From DHVE2 group archaeon (GTDB taxonomy: Archaea; Thermoplasmatota; Thermoplasmata; Thermoplasmatales; Aciduliprofundaceae): DNA of 45,968 nucleotides. Shown in pieces: positions 45,853 through 45,968 of the stretch (the stretch's first letter is position 1; each line of letters begins with the position of its first letter). The position numbers and the translations under genes are program-made. The stretch is taken from assembly GCA_027023265.1 (NCBI GenBank), contig JALVVV010000024.1, forward strand, positions 1-45,968, given 5' to 3'. The notes below the pieces were generated by a model. That model was given only the letters and a program-made list of their open reading frames with translations, was not told the origin of the DNA and made no database searches.

Positions 45853-45968
45853 ATGAGGCTCGAAGAGCACCCTGTGATTGATTTCAGCAGAAAAAGAGGG
45901 AAGAAGGTGACGATTTATTTCGAGGGAAAGCCCATAGAGGCTTATGAAGGTGAGCCGATTGCTGAAGC
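45853..45968 (+). CDS. 2Fe-2S-domain oxidoreductase subunit (3' partial)
   Basis: Only the first 38 residues are inside the window. After a short lead they read KKVTIYFEGKPIEAYEGEPIAEA, the opening strand pair of a 2Fe-2S ferredoxin-like domain (Fer2_4), as in the N-terminus of sarcosine/proline dehydrogenase or formate-dehydrogenase-like alpha subunits. SD GGTGAT precedes ATG 45853. The rest lies outside the window, so the exact enzyme is unknown. Confidence 0.65.
   Translation, partial: MRLEEHPVIDFSRKRGKKVTIYFEGKPIEAYEGEPIAE

Overview
ORGANISM. The window is archaeal. It encodes archaeal aIF2-beta, SRP54, TrmY, a CTP-type riboflavin kinase, a CDC48/VAT ATPase and a DRG-type GTPase. Many starts lack a Shine-Dalgarno (SD) site and instead sit about 25 bases after a TATA box (leaderless mRNAs), while genes inside operons use GGTGA-type SD sites. 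The aIF2-beta-TRAM fusion, a membrane-bound hydrogenase-like respiratory complex and two large CRISPR arrays suggest a thermophilic, sulfur-linked peptide fermenter related to Aciduliprofundum (DHVE2). The genus is an inference from gene content, not from a search. LAYOUT. (1) 1-3223: the 3' end of an energy-converting complex in the order M-J-K-L-N, like the Thermococcales Mbx/Mbs sulfane-sulfur reductase; the large subunit keeps only one Cys of each Ni-Fe CxxC pair. (2) 3235-6750: small membrane proteins, a DRG GTPase, a methyltransferase and RNase HII. (3) 6747-21405: a type I-B (Cst/Tneap-like) CRISPR-Cas locus on the minus strand. From its promoter it runs: a 44-codon ORF resembling the missing N-terminus of Cas8, cas8, cas7, cas5, a gene with a HEPN-like RNMVAH motif, cas3, then (after an oppositely oriented ATPase gene) cas4, cas1, cas2, a leader, a 57-repeat array, and cas6 beyond the trailer end. 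(4) 21474-25395: an Lhr-type helicase and a second array (17 repeats) with an unrelated repeat and no adjacent cas genes. (5) 25648-41035: housekeeping genes: aIF2-beta, a PIN protein, riboflavin kinase, PyrBI, two PhoU/TrkA-C proteins, an MFS transporter, a site-2 protease, CDC48/VAT, a radical SAM protein, TrmY, SRP54 and a two-subunit NAD(P)H:ferredoxin/sulfide oxidoreductase. (6) 41079-45682: a decayed radical SAM gene, a secreted-protein gene interrupted by one in-frame TAG, and, divergent from it, a four-gene operon with an ABC ATPase and permease between two membrane-anchored exported proteins. The window ends in the start of a 2Fe-2S oxidoreductase gene. HOW IT FITS TOGETHER. The Mbx-like complex and the NAD(P)H oxidoreductase would handle reduced ferredoxin and NAD(P)H during sulfur-dependent fermentation. 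The CRISPR locus has full adaptation, interference and processing modules. Reading the spacers against one another shows repeated sampling of the same targets: overlapping protospacers, diverged homologous protospacers, and one target hit by both arrays with only synonymous differences. The strongest leads are the split/frameshifted cas8, the HEPN-like gene translationally coupled to cas5 and cas3, the cross-array target, and the ABC operon beside the TAG-interrupted secreted protein.
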